DNA of 64,000 bases, taken from positions 111,380,912 to 111,444,911 of the forward strand of contig CM043963.1 of assembly GCA_014529385.2 (NCBI GenBank), written 5' to 3'. This DNA is from Adiantum capillus-veneris. Lineage: Eukaryota > Streptophyta > Polypodiopsida > Polypodiales > Pteridaceae. Shown here piece after piece: positions 21,482 to 31,891 of the stretch; position 1 is the first letter of the stretch, and the number at the start of each line of letters is the position of its first letter. The notes beneath the pieces were generated by a model, which saw only the letters and a list, made by a program, of their open reading frames with translations, did no database searches and had not been told where the DNA came from. A program made the position numbers and the translations under genes.

Positions 21482-23120
21482 ATGGATTTTAACATTGAAT
21501 CCTGTAAGAGCCCGAAGAAGAATACCCGCGACAACTCAAAAGCAGGCGGAAGAACTAAAACTAAAAGGAAAAATACCCATGATGATTCAAAAGCGGCCAA
21601 TAGATCTGAGAAAGAGAACAAGAAAACTGGAAAAGAATATGGGCCTCCTCGGCCTATTGAGTATGTACTTATGGAAATGCAACGTCCACAATAGGTTGAC
21701 AAGTGTGCTAAGCAGATGCTCTAGTTCGCAATAGGTTGACAAGTGTGCTAAGTAGATGCTCTAGTTCACAAAGGATCCGCAGTATGCCAAATTTTTGACT
21801 TGTCACCCGATTGACGAGGTGCATACACATTGGCAGGATGCCATTGGCTCACCGATCAGATCGTCTCTCAAGAAACCTCCGATCCCAAGGATGTTCATTG
21901 AAGAGGAACTTAATGATGTCGTCAAGAAACGCATTGATGAACCCCTGGTAGCAAAGAAACCATCAAAGCAAATAAAGAAGCATAACAAAGGGACTGACTA
22001 CCAATGTTACTTGGGTTGCCAGTCTTCTTTTGTTACAACACGCAAGCAAAAAAAGCATGTACGATTCGAATGACTGTCCGGTTCATCTGACAGTTGGGAT
22101 AGCTCATCCTCTTCTGACTCGAGTGAGGAGAACAGAAAAAGCAAGAAGCGAACAAAGAAACAGTTTTTGGGAAAGCATAAGAAAAATGCCAAGAAGAGTA
22201 GATCCCGACCCATTTCTAACAGTTCCAATGAGGACTCATCCTCTTCTGACAGTTCGAACTCCAATGATTACATGTTCTATTCAAAGAAGAAACACCTTTA
22301 CAGAGCCAACCAATACGATTCTTTGGAGGATCAGGGCAAAAAGACCAAGGAATTCAAGAAAGGGAGACAATTACTAAAGTTTGAATACTTTTCAGTATTC
22401 CAAGATGCTCCCAAAGCTTTGGCTTTTATTCAGCAATTTGATATTGTATTCTCAAGAGGGCGCTATTCATAAGACTCCAAGATGAGGAGGGCAACATCAT
22501 TTCTAAAAGGCAATGCATGGACGTGGTGGTCCACTCTTCTCTTATGAAAGGAAGCCCCTCTCAAGTGGCTCAAATTTAAACGCCTTTTAATTACTTCTTG
22601 GCTCACCCAGGAGTACAAATGTGATGTGATGACCTCGTGTAATCATCTTCAGATGACCACGACAGACACTTTGGATGATTATGTTGAAAGGTTTTGGGAT
22701 GCTTTTCTCCTAGCCTCTTCATTCAAGAAGGTCACTTTTAAGCAGCAAATTGAGCAGTTTTGTTGTGAACTTCCCAAAGAAATTTGAGATTATTGCCTTG
22801 AGCAAAAGTTTGAGTCCATACAATAGTTGATGGGGCATGCCAAGCGGGGATTCTCGATGCATTCAATCAATTTGACTCACCCCACAGAGAAAGTCTCAAC
22901 CCAAAGGATCGGATAGAATCAGAACCGTTTCAATTGAGGAAAAGAGAAGGTTCTAGAGACGTAGTGGTGCATGCCACCGAATGATAGACCAGCAGAAAGC
23001 AAATTATCTCAAAGAATGAAAGTGCTTTGAGTGCAAAGAACACGGACACATTTCTGCAAGGTGCCCCAAAAGGCACAGAGGGGACAACCACAAGATAGGC
23101 CAGAGAGTTCTAGCGCAGCT
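21482..23120 (+). pseudogene. Gypsy C gag
   Basis: Gag builds the virus-like particle and packages RNA. It starts at the ATG at 21482 (MDFNIESCKSPKKN), runs through a basic region to 21692, then is shifted by a 40 bp tandem duplication. It continues with a Ser/Asp-rich segment (SSSDSSNSND), a capsid-like domain (ALAFIQQFDIVFSRG, TWWSTLLL, RFWDAFLLASSFKK) and a CCHC knuckle, CFECKEHGHISARC, near 23032-23073. In-frame stops include TGA at 22071-22073 and several after 22470. The layout matches chromovirus-like gag but the domain is broken. Confidence 0.8.
21689..21770. repeat. 40 bp tandem duplication in gag
   Basis: ATAGGTTGACAAGTGTGCTA occurs at 21691 and again at 21731. The two 40 bp units differ at a couple of bases. 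The duplication shifts the gag frame. Confidence 0.93.
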
Positions 23121-23214
23121 GAAGAACGTGGACAAAGAGAGAAGATCAAAACCGGACTAGTGTCGATTGTGTGGGGACCGACCAAGATTTGATGGACAAA
23201 AGCACAAAAATTTG

Positions 23215-23650
23215 TCGTGCATGGGGCAAGGTGCGAGATCAAGAAGCCATGATTTTCTTTGATGGAGGAGCCAAGGCCAACTTCATATCACCTGAATTGG
23301 CAGCTCGACTTGGAAATACGCTCGACAGGATGGGACCACAGGTGTAGGCAGTTCTAGCGGCACCCGAACGAGATGTAGCCATTACACCTGTCATTGGAAA
23401 ACTTTGTTTGTAATGTCAGGGGTATTTAGGGCATGAGAACTTTTACATCATGCCTTTGGAAGGGTGTGAAGTCCTCCTAGGAATCCCTTGGTACCACAAC
23501 AATAGTACCGTGGTAAACTATTGGGCTAAGAAAGTGACTTTCACAACTGATAAGGGAAGAAAGAATTGTGTTGGATGTAAAATCGAAGGGCAAGTCCGCC
23601 GTCCCTATTGTATCGACTTCAGCAATTTCAAAGTTAATGAAATCTAATCT
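23215..23650 (+). pseudogene. Gypsy C protease
   Basis: A retropepsin-like aspartic protease that would process the polyprotein. Translation gives AMIFFDGGAKANFISPELA, where the usual D-S/T-G-A active site has become DGGA, then the flap and C-terminal region, CEVLLGIPWY (the hydrophobic LLGI motif) and a lysine-rich tail. Stops at about 23346 and 23411 break the frame. It directly precedes RT, as expected in Gypsy. Confidence 0.75.
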
Positions 23651-23751
23651 CTTTGTTTACTCAAATAGTTGAACAAACCAAATGATAAACAAGGATTCAA
23701 CCTGATAGAATTGGATCACAAATGACATGAATTTTTACACTCTCATGCTGA

Positions 23752-25855
23752 TTGTTTCAAAGAAGGCCACCAGGCAAGTTACCTCCATCTCGGCCTAAGG
23801 ACCACACGATTGATTTGATTCTAAGAAGTACACCACTTGATCGGCCACCCTATAGGGTTAGCTGCGCTCAGAATAAAGAAATAATGAACCAAGTGAAGGA
23901 ACTCCTTGAAAAGGGTCTCATTCAATCGAGTGCATCACCTTACTGTTCCCCAGTGCTACTAGTACTCAAGAAAGATGGACCATGAAGGATGTGCATCGAC
24001 TATAGAGCTCTCAATAAATTCACCATCAAGAACAGATTTCCATTTCCAAGGATCAATGATATTCTTGACAAACTCCAAGGATCCTCTTGTTTCAGGAGGA
24101 TAGATGTTAAGTATGGAGCCTGATTTACCCTTGTAATTTTTTGTGGTAAAAGCGTACATTTGTAAGGCCCCCACTATGAGGAGAAGCCATCGTGCGTGAA
24201 GGAAAATCACTCGCCGGAAGCCAAAATTTTCACGGCAAAAAATCAGGGACAACTTTAGGGGCCTCAGGGGCGGAACCCCCCGAGACTTTTTTTCCCCTCA
24301 TCGGAATATTCCTTTTTGCCAGAATATTATGGCCGGCCGGCGGCCGGAAAGTGGTCGAAAAACAACCGATTGGTTGGCCGGTGGCCGGTAGTCAATGGCC
24401 GGTGGCCAGTGGTCGGAAGTCAATGGTCGGTGGCCGAATTCAAAAGTGGACTTGTCTTCTCAAGGGCGGCCACACATGGGCGGATTGAAGGGTCCAATTT
24501 GGACTTATCTACACAAGGGTGGCTACACATGGCTGCCTCTCATGAGAGAGGGCAACCCTTTTGGCCTATAAAAGGAGGCCATTTCTACACACATTTCATA
24601 GTGTGAAGTTGATGCAACAAGGTGAGTGTGAGGTGGTGAGAGTGAAGCAAGGTGGGAGCTCCATTAAGGGTATAATCCCTTTGCAAACTACTTCTTGTTT
24701 TGAAGTACTAAAGCCATTGAGTGGCTGCTTTCCCGTGGACGTAGCCCACATTGGGTGAACCACATATATCGTGTGTACTCTCTCTCTCTCTCTACTCTAT
24801 AATCTCTTGTGTGCGAAATGTATCTCTCTCCATTAAGTAATCTACTCAAATATCTATTTAGCTACGTCATATTTCCTAACAATAGACTTGAAGAGCGGTT
24901 ATCATCATATCCGGTTTACTCCGGGGGATGTCTACAAGACAGCCTTTCGGACTAGTTTGGGATTATACGAATTTTTAGTGATGCCTTTCGGACTCACAAA
25001 TGCTCCAGCAACATTTAATCAATTGATGGATAGGATTTTCCGAGAGTATCGGCCTTTTTTCGGCACTTTCTTTGACGACATTATAGTCTTCTCCAAGAAT
25101 GCAGCAGAACATAGACAACATCTGCTACAGGTCGTTCAAGCATTGTGCAAGCATATATTGGTTATCAACGCCAAAAAGAGTGAGTTTTTCTTACCAGAGC
25201 TACACTTCTTGGGACACATTGTCTCATCTCAAGGAGTGCAAATGGACCCGGCCAAAATTGACATTATACGTGATTGGCCTAACCTGAAGAATGTCCATGA
25301 AGCTCGAAGCTTTTTGGGCTTGTGCTCTTACTACAGATGGTTCATTCGGAAAGTTGTTGAGATAGCCTCACCTTTGCACTTGCTGACTCAGAAGGAAGTC
25401 CCTTTTTCATGGGGATCGACAAAGGTGACTGCTTTCAAGACACTCAAAGAAAAGGTGACTATAGGACCAATTTTGGCTTTACTAAATTTACAAAAACCAT
25501 TCGAAGTTTATTGTGATGCTTGTGGCCGTAGTCTAGGAGCAGTTTTGATGCAAGAAGGCCATGTAATTTCTTATGAAAGCTGAATGTTTCCATGGCCAGA
25601 AATGGTAGCACAGATTTATGAGAAAGAGCTATTAGCAGTCATCCATGCTCTTACTCAATGGCAACACTTTTTACTCAGATCAGACTTCACGATCTTTACA
25701 TATCATTAGAGTTTATGCTACTTCTTGTCACAGAAGCATCTTTTGGAAAAGAAAATGCAATGGGCTAACATCTTGTCACAATTCCACTTCCAGATTGTCC
25801 ATGTTCAGGGACACAAAAACTCAGTGCAGATGCATTATCTTGTAAGCCCTTAGTT
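23752..25855 (+). pseudogene. Gypsy C reverse transcriptase and RNase H
   Basis: The RT fingers (PPYRVSCAQNKEIMNQV, ASPYCSPVLLVLKKDG, CIDYRALNKFTIKNRFPFPR) run to 24104, where a 777 bp solo LTR splits the domain. After it come SGYHHIRFTPGDVYKTAF, MPFGLTNAPATFNQLM and the catalytic TFFDDIIVFSKN (FxDD type). RNase H follows (FEVYCDACGRSLGAVLMQEG, then YEKELLAVIHAL). Stops occur in the DG/MC junction at 23983, at 25581 and afterwards. The enzyme would copy element RNA to DNA; this copy is dead. Confidence 0.88.
24105..24881 (+). mobile_element. Solo LTR inside Gypsy C RT
   Basis: 777 bp beginning TGTTAAGTATGG and ending TTTCCTAACA, flanked by the 5 bp target repeat ATAGA (24100-24104 and 24882-24886). 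It has a TATA box (CCTATAAAAGG) near 24567 and the text CGTGGACGTAGCCCAC near 24735, followed by GGTGAACCAC, a phrase common in plant Copia LTRs. No internal region remains, so the element was removed by LTR-LTR recombination. GC-rich GGCCGG repeats occupy 24330-24440. Confidence 0.92.
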
Positions 25856-25959
25856 CTGGCTATTTCCATGATTCACCACAGGATATGCAAGGATATGGTT
25901 GATCAGTATGCCACGGATCCTAATTTTTTAGATATTTTCACTCGAATATAGAATGGGTA

Positions 25960-26404
25960 GATAGTTTCAGGTTATTCCATACGGGATGGCTACTTGATGC
26001 GAAAAATGATGTTGTGTGTTTCACAGCCTTTGAGGGAAAAGGTTTTGACAGACTGCCATTGTCCACCCTTTACGGGTCACCACGGCATAGACACCAGCTT
26101 GAAAGGGGTAGAGTGTTACTTCTATTGGCTGAGACTCAAAAAGGTTGTAGATGACTTTGTTCGCAGTTGTTTAGTATGCCAAAAGGTCAAGTTTGACAGG
26201 CATAAGGCACAAGGACTATTACAACCTTTACCCATCCCCACCCACCCTTGGGAAAGCATCGCTATGGACTTCATCTTTGATCTCCCCAAGAATCAAAGTG
26301 GACATGATGGTATTTGGACCGTCATTGATAGATTTAGCAAGCCAGCTCACTTCGTTTTAGTGAAGAAAATAGTCAAGCCTGATCACTTAGCGAGACTGTT
26401 CATT
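25960..26404 (+). pseudogene. Gypsy C integrase, N-terminal half
   Basis: Integrase inserts the cDNA. The HHCC zinc-binding domain is visible (CHCPPFTGHHGIDTSLKG ... SCLVCQKVKFDRH), followed by the start of the catalytic core (WESIAMDFIFDLPK with the first Asp, WTVIDRFSKPAHFVL). The reading stops at 26404 before the second catalytic Asp. The next sequence is unrelated, so the rest was deleted or displaced. Confidence 0.85.
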
Positions 26405-26809
26405 TAGTATCTGAGTTATTTGAATAAATCAAATTACAAAAACTGTGCAACGGTTGTGTTCATCAAAGTCTCAAAATTTATAGATATTTTTGAGTGATTT
26501 GATAGGGTGAGATAGCTCACTATGGAAATTTTGAATAGCTAAAAAACGGATATCAATACTGTAGATGATGTTTGGGCACCCAAATTTGAATCGGCTTGTC
26601 TTTAAGCTGTGATTTTGATACCCAAATTTGCCTGACTCCTTGCATGAAACTTGTAGAATTTGCTAGTTGATAGGATGGAGAAGGTTGATTGCTTCGTGGT
26701 TTGCTCTGATGGTAACCTCCTTTTCATTCCTCTTTGCTTGGTGCAATTGGAACAATGAGTTGTTCGCCTTTAGGTGATAGCTTGAGCTGGTTGGTATCCT
26801 AATCTGGTA
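26405..26809. other. Junction between Gypsy C and Gypsy A
   Basis: No domain recognised on either strand. It is bordered by the broken integrase of Gypsy C on the left and the 3' coding end of the minus-strand Gypsy A on the right. It could be 3' UTR of A, but it does not contain the A-type LTR, so A's 3' LTR is missing here. Confidence 0.4.
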
Positions 26810-27290
26810 CTACCTTGTACGTTCGCATCCATATGAGATGCCAAGAGTCATTGTTTCATTCATGCGTTCATCCGATAAGCATACAAACTGTTGAGGGCAT
26901 GAACATCCATGTACTATCACATTTAAGTTGACTATTCCCAATGTTGGTGTTGGGTGCTTGTTGCATCCTTTAATAGTCGATATTCTTGTTGTCAAAGACT
27001 GACTCGTTGCTTTCTTGTATGTGGAATAATTGACTGCATTTACTCGAGCTCCTGTGTCGACCAATGCATTTGTCCTATGATTGTTCAGTAGTATTTTGAT
27101 GCAAAGGTCCATTCCATCTAACCATTCATCATCCGTTGACATAGCATCTTTCTGTAATTCCCATAGTCGATCATCTAGTTCTAGAGTGTTGAGGGGAATA
27201 GGTATATTGTTGATTTTTGAGACCAACTTTCCTTTTGAGTACTTGAAGGCGAGCTTCCTTTTGGGCTTCATCAATAACCTGCTGTCGTTT
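26810..27290 (-). pseudogene. Post-integrase retropepsin-like domain
   Basis: After the integrase C-terminal tail the coding sequence shifts frame (about 27220-27290) and continues with a domain that reads like a retroviral aspartic protease. It has RTNALVDTGARVNAVNYSTY (the D-T-G-A active site in the usual hydrophobic setting), PTLGIVNLNVIVHG and MTLGISYG, matching the flap and the second hydrophobic-Gly strand. It is open for about 155 codons. The element's regular protease (VILDSGADIAIA) is upstream of RT, so this is an extra one. It could be a domain of the element or a remnant of another copy fused here. Confidence 0.65.
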
Positions 27291-27419
27291 TATCTTTCTT
27301 TGCTTTGTTGCATGCATCTTTTCTAGCAATTCATTGGTTAGCGGCAAATTGTACTTCTTTAAGCGGCATTCACTAATCCAATTAGCCATTGGTTCACCAT
27401 CTAGGGTGGACAACTTAAC

Positions 27420-28231
27420 TGCTCCACTTGGAGTTACATCTTCAATGATAAACGGTCCGTTTCCCTTTTTCTTAAACTTGGAAATGTGTTGCTTAAGGAA
27501 ATAGACTAAGACTAAGTCCTCTTTTTTGAAGATTTTTGTAAGTAGATGGGAATCAAAAAATTGTTTTTGTTTCTACTTTTGTGCATAGATGTGAGCTACA
27601 GCAGTTAGCTTTTGCTCATCAAGCTTTTCTAAATCTTCAAGTCTCTCTGACAAGTCATGTCTAGTCCACTCAAGATCCTTAGCTACCCTTAGTGTCTGCA
27701 ATAGAAATTCTATTGGCAGTATGGCATCAAGACCATAAACAAGGTTAAAGGGTGTAGCATTTAAAGCTTCTTGAATGAAACTCGATAAGCTCATAGAGCG
27801 GCATGGAGATTCATTTCCCAATCTGTCCGCCCTGAACTAACCACTTTAGTTAATACAAAGCTAAGAATTTTATTTATATGCTCAGATTGTCCATTTTCTT
27901 GTGGGTGATAGGGAGCTGATTTGTTATGGATGACCATAAATTCATTAAGTAGATACTCAATCCTATCAATGACAATTTCTATTGGCAGTCCATATCTTGT
28001 GAACATGTACTCATATAAGAATGCGACTGTGGTTCTAGCATCATTCTTTTGGGTTGGTTTAGCCTTTGCCCACTTAGTCAAATAGTCTGTAGCTACAATG
28101 ATATATTGAGCTTGGGTTCTATAAGCAGGTGGTTATATTGGCCCAACAAAGTCTATACCCCATTTCACAAAAGCTCTTGACCCCATCATTGGTCTTAAGG
28201 GCATGCTATCTACATGGGTTGGCTTTTTAGC
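27420..28231 (-). pseudogene. Gypsy A integrase core and C-terminus
   Basis: The catalytic core is recognisable: TKWAKAKPTQKNDARTTVAF, YEYMFTRYGLPIEIVID (second Asp region), APYHPQENGQSEHINKIL (third acidic residue, Glu), then NATPFNLVYGLDAILPIEF. The C-terminal domain includes GPFIIEDVTPSGAVKLSTLDG-like text (about 27470-27400), followed by a helical basic tail, KMHATKQRKIKRQQ. A stop and a frame change fall near 27785. The element lacks an obvious chromodomain. Confidence 0.85.
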
Positions 28232-29040
28232 TCATTGACATACATCACACCTTCGAACATATTCTTTGGTATCTGCAAAATGTGTTGGCCACCATATGCC
28301 TGCCATCAAGATTGCTCTTGCAGTGGATTCACTAGAAAAGTGACCTCCAGCTAATCCAATATGTGCTTGTTCTATAATGGAAATATTTTTGTCTTCATTT
28401 GCACAAAGACGTAGACGTTGATCTTTTCCTCTCCAATACAATTGGTTTCCAATTTAGAGCATAGTCTCTGGCTTCAGTTTCAATTTCTTTTTGGCTGTAT
28501 TTACTCATATCCTCAGGAAATGTTCGTCCTGATAAGTAAGTAACTAGATAGTTACTCCACTTAGGAACAAGTGATATTTGAAACAATGTCACATGAGGTA
28601 TGGGTGCTTGTTTTTTACATTGAGGACAATTTTTCACAAATGAATGAACATCCCTCCTCATAGTTGGACAAAATACTCCAAGTCTCAAGATTTGTCGCAT
28701 AGTTTGGTCTTTCACAAAGTGAAGTCTTACTACAGTAATATGTGCTTGACTTAGGTATTGGGTTTTCTCTTCAGGATTAATGCATAAAAGCAATATTCCA
28801 TCTCCATTTCTTTTATATAGCCTTCTAGCTTATAATTAATACATAGCCAATTGCTATATTAATCGAGCTGTAATAGGAAGTGATATTTGCAAATCCACTT
28901 GAGCTATGGTCATCAATGATACCATATTTTTCAACCATCGAGGTATCATTTCCACGGAGAACAGATATGCATATGGTAGATCATTGTCTACTCCCTTAGG
29001 TGGTTCTCCTAAAATAATACTTGACAATTGATCTTCTCTT
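28232..29040 (-). pseudogene. Two tandem linker plus HHCC modules
   Basis: Between RNase H and the integrase core the minus strand has two similar modules. Module 1: PPKGVDNDLPYAYLFSVEM, RRLYKRNGDGI, then SQAHITVVRLHF ... SFVKNCPQCKK (about 29040-28605). Module 2: LVPKWSNYLVTYLSG, YWRGKDQRLRLCANED, then EQAHIGLAGGHF ... EYVRRCDVCQ (about 28590-28232). Each ends in an H-x-H...C-x2-C zinc finger like the integrase N-terminal domain. Most Gypsy elements have one. I recall, without certainty, similar double modules in some large-genome plant Gypsy elements. The modules hold several stops. Confidence 0.75.
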
Positions 29041-29519
29041 TAATGAGTAGTGTCCTTTTTCACAATTACAGTGAAATCAAATACCAAAAGAATAATGAAC
29101 CATCTCACAATTCTTCCTTTGTTGCATGGCTTGTTGACCAAGTACAATAAGGCTTGGTGGTCCACAAAGAACACAAATTTGTTTGCTAATAGGTTATGTC
29201 TATACTTTTTGATGGCATAGATCATCCCTAATCCTTCTCTTTTTGTGGTTGTGTAGTTTTTCTTTGCCATATTCAACTATTGGCTAGCATAAGAAATAGG
29301 AAAATCAAATTTTATATCTCCCGGTTGAGCTAGGATACACCCACTGACAAAATTGGAAGCATCTACATGTATGTGGAATATATTGTTCCAATCTAGTGCT
29401 TTCAATATTGGTGCTGAAGTGAGAGCTTGCTTAAGCTTCATGAAGGTTTCTTCACACTCATCAGTCCATTCAAAGTGTGTACTCAAGTTGTACATAGGTT
29501 TTGCAATTATAGTGTACAT
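29040..29519 (-). pseudogene. Gypsy A RNase H
   Basis: RNase H degrades the RNA strand after reverse transcription. Motifs visible are FEWTDECEETFMKLKQALTS, FHIHVDASNFVSGCILAQPG (first catalytic Asp), YTTTKREGLGMIYAIKKYRH (Glu) and FVDHQALLYLVNK (Asp). One in-frame stop falls near 29277. It follows RT directly and belongs to the same frame set. Confidence 0.85.
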
Positions 29520-29528
29520 GTAAATGAA

Positions 29529-30477
29529 TCATCTATAATATCCACAATGTCCCATGAAAGCTTGAACCCCCTTGACTGTTGTCGGTCTAGGAAAATTAGC
29601 AATAACATGAATTTTATCCATATCAGTAGGTATGCCGTTTTTGAACACTATATGTCCAAGAATTTTTCCTTGTCTACCCATAAATCTGCACTTTTTAGGA
29701 TTTAAGCAAATCCTAAAAAGTCCATTTTTTGAATACCTTTTTGAGGTGCTCAAAATGATCAGCTTGGATTGATAAATGTACACATAGATCATCCATATAT
29801 ACTTCCAAGAAATTTTGAAGATATTCTTTAAAAGCATGGCTCATCAATCTTTGAAAGGTGGCTAGACCGTTAGTTAACCCAAAAGGCATAACCCGATAGG
29901 CAAAAATACCCCATTCAGTTGCAAAGGCATTTTTATGCTGATCTTTGGGATCAACCAAAAATTGATTGTATCACAAACAACCATCTCAAAAGCTGTAAGC
30001 TTCTTTTCCTGCAACTCGTTCTAAAACATGCTCAGTGATTGGAATAGGAAAGTTGTCTCTAATTGTAGATGCATTCACTTTCTTGAGATTGACACACACT
30101 CTTAATTTTTCATTTTTCTTGGGTATTACCACAATTGGGGACACCCTATTTGTGTGTTCAATTTCATAAATGAATTTGGCTTTCTTTAGATTTTCTATCT
30201 CTTCTTTGATCTTTTTGGTAAATGTCTCATTATAAATATATGACCTTTGTCTCCTTGGTTTTGCATCATCTCTCATAGGTATGGTATGCTTACAGATTTC
30301 TGAATCAACACCCTTGAGATCCTTATAAGACCAAGCAAAGATATCTAGGTATTCTTTCAGTAAGCTTAACAAAATTTCTTCTTCTTCATTCGTCAAGTCA
30401 TTTGCAATGTAGGCTGGTCTAGGCTCTTCTCCTGGTTCGACCAGATCTATTTTTTTTTGTGTTTTCAGGTCCTTCAT
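29529..30477 (-). pseudogene. Gypsy A reverse transcriptase
   Basis: The order is DIFAWSYKDLKGVDSEICKH, RVSPIVVIPKKNEKLRVCVN, DNFPIPITEHVLERVAG, then MPFGLTNGLATFQRLM and catalytic EVYMDDLCVHL (YMDD), KKCRFMGRQGKILGHIVFK and VKGVQAFMGHCGYYR. The domain is complete in order but carries stops near 29985 and 29960 and a frame change near 29720. The motif spellings are of plant non-chromovirus Gypsy type. Confidence 0.9.
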
Positions 30478-31300
30478 AGGACTTGCCCTGTTTTCATAGT
30501 TCCCTGATAGGTTGTTCGATTATGATTTTTTGATCTTGGAGAGTGTATTTCTTGTAATGGGATGGAACACTCATTACATTCATTGCCTTCCTCCTTAGTG
30601 GTTTTCATTTCAGTTATATATATCTCCTTTAGAGCTTTCTTCAACTCTTGATACTTCTTTCTCCATTCAACTCGTGTCATGGTTGAATTCTTGTTCTGGT
30701 ATTTAGGTTTTTCTTAAGTTTCCTTTCTCAGTTTTCTCAATGTTTTTGATATTTTTTTCTTTTTGCTTAAAGGATATCTACCAGTGATTTTGTCCTTGAC
30801 ACAATCATGTGCGTCTATTTGCATCAGAAACTGTGTTCTGCTAGATACTGATAGTAGGTCTAGCGTTCAAATTTTTGGTGTCTCTTTTTCTTCTATACCA
30901 TTTTTGTCTTGTCGGTTTTTGTTTTGGAGCGTCAAAAAACTTTTCCTCCCCTCCTTTCATGAGTAGTTTAGCTCTCAGATGTTCTTTTCCTAACCCCAAA
31001 TCATCTGAGGTAGCTGAATGTTCTTCTAACTCATCTGGTGCATCATAATAGAGGTCTGAAAGGACTTGTTGAGCCTTCATCAAGTCCTTAGATTCTTGAA
31101 TTTTGTCTTCAATCTGAAGGGTTGAGATCATTTGTATGGGAATTATGTCATAGCCGTCCTCATTGCAAAATTGAGTAGGCATAGACGTATTTACACATAG
31201 ATCCATTGTTGCTAAAATTTGAGTCCACTCAAATGGCTCAAACAAATGCTTTGGAAAGGGTTCAGGTACATAGGCTTCATCTGTGCAATCCCTTTCTTAG
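30478..31300 (-). pseudogene. Gypsy A protease-RT linker
   Basis: A charged, low-conservation region. AYVPEPFPKHLFEPFEWTQI (31280-31220), FCNEDGYDIIP and a basic PTRQKWYRRKRDTKN block (about 30870) stand out. The first part is clearly shared with Gypsy B at 49030-49350 (DYIPEPFPQEVLEPLEWEYI, LCDEDGYDVA), which shows the two elements are sister families. Function unknown. Stops occur near 30840 and 31290. Confidence 0.75.
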
Positions 31301-31389
31301 ATACATTCTTCTCGTTTTAAGCTCCCGTTTTTTGAGGCTCCGCACATCTGAATAGGTGTGTCTTTGTTCAACTATGATGGAAGCTTAGT

Positions 31390-31790
31390 GTCAACTAAAG
31401 AGAATAATTTGAATTCTTGTATGGGTGTTTTCATGGATGAGTTGTACTTGTCGCATGAAAGGTCTTTCCAAGATGATTTCATAATTGTGTTTCTTTCCAA
31501 AGTCCACTATGGCAAAAGTGTGTTGATAATCAATCCCACAAGAATTAACTCTATCACTTTTTCAAGCAGTCTTAAGGGCCTTTCGATGTGTCCATCATCC
31601 AATTTCTATTTCATTTGAGTTTGTCTAATGGCTTGTTGCCCCCATGATTCCCATACTACTTTCGTGGCTATGGCTATGTCTGCCCCACTATCCAGTATTA
31701 CCATGGTTTCTATATCATTATATCTTACTAGAAGGGTTGTATTTCCTTCTTTCCCTTCATAGTATTCTCCAACTTTGTTCATTTGAATAG
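31390..31790 (-). pseudogene. Gypsy A protease
   Basis: The retropepsin domain lies in the usual place before RT. It reads VRYNDIETMVILDSGADIAI with the DSGA active site, then WESWGQQAIRQTQMK, a stop near 31616, and in another frame DYQHTFAIVDFGKKHNYEII and RPFMRQVQLIHE. It would cleave the gag-pol polyprotein. At least one stop and one frame shift inactivate it. Confidence 0.8.
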
Positions 31791-31891
31791 ATCAAATCTC
31801 TTTGTTATCCATTTTGTGTTTCAATTTTCCTAAAATTGTTTACGATTAGCTCTATTATCCCTACCTTCTCTAGAGTTTCTTGTAGATCATT

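Larger units (their letters stand above)
20695..26404 (+). mobile_element. Gypsy C, 3'-truncated LTR retrotransposon
   Basis: It contains a 5' LTR, an initiator-Met PBS, then gag, protease, reverse transcriptase, RNase H and the N-terminal half of integrase, in the order typical of Ty3/Gypsy. The element stops abruptly in integrase near 26404, with no 3' LTR. A solo LTR (24105-24881) interrupts its RT. Stops and frame changes are frequent, so it is old and inactive. Confidence 0.85.
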
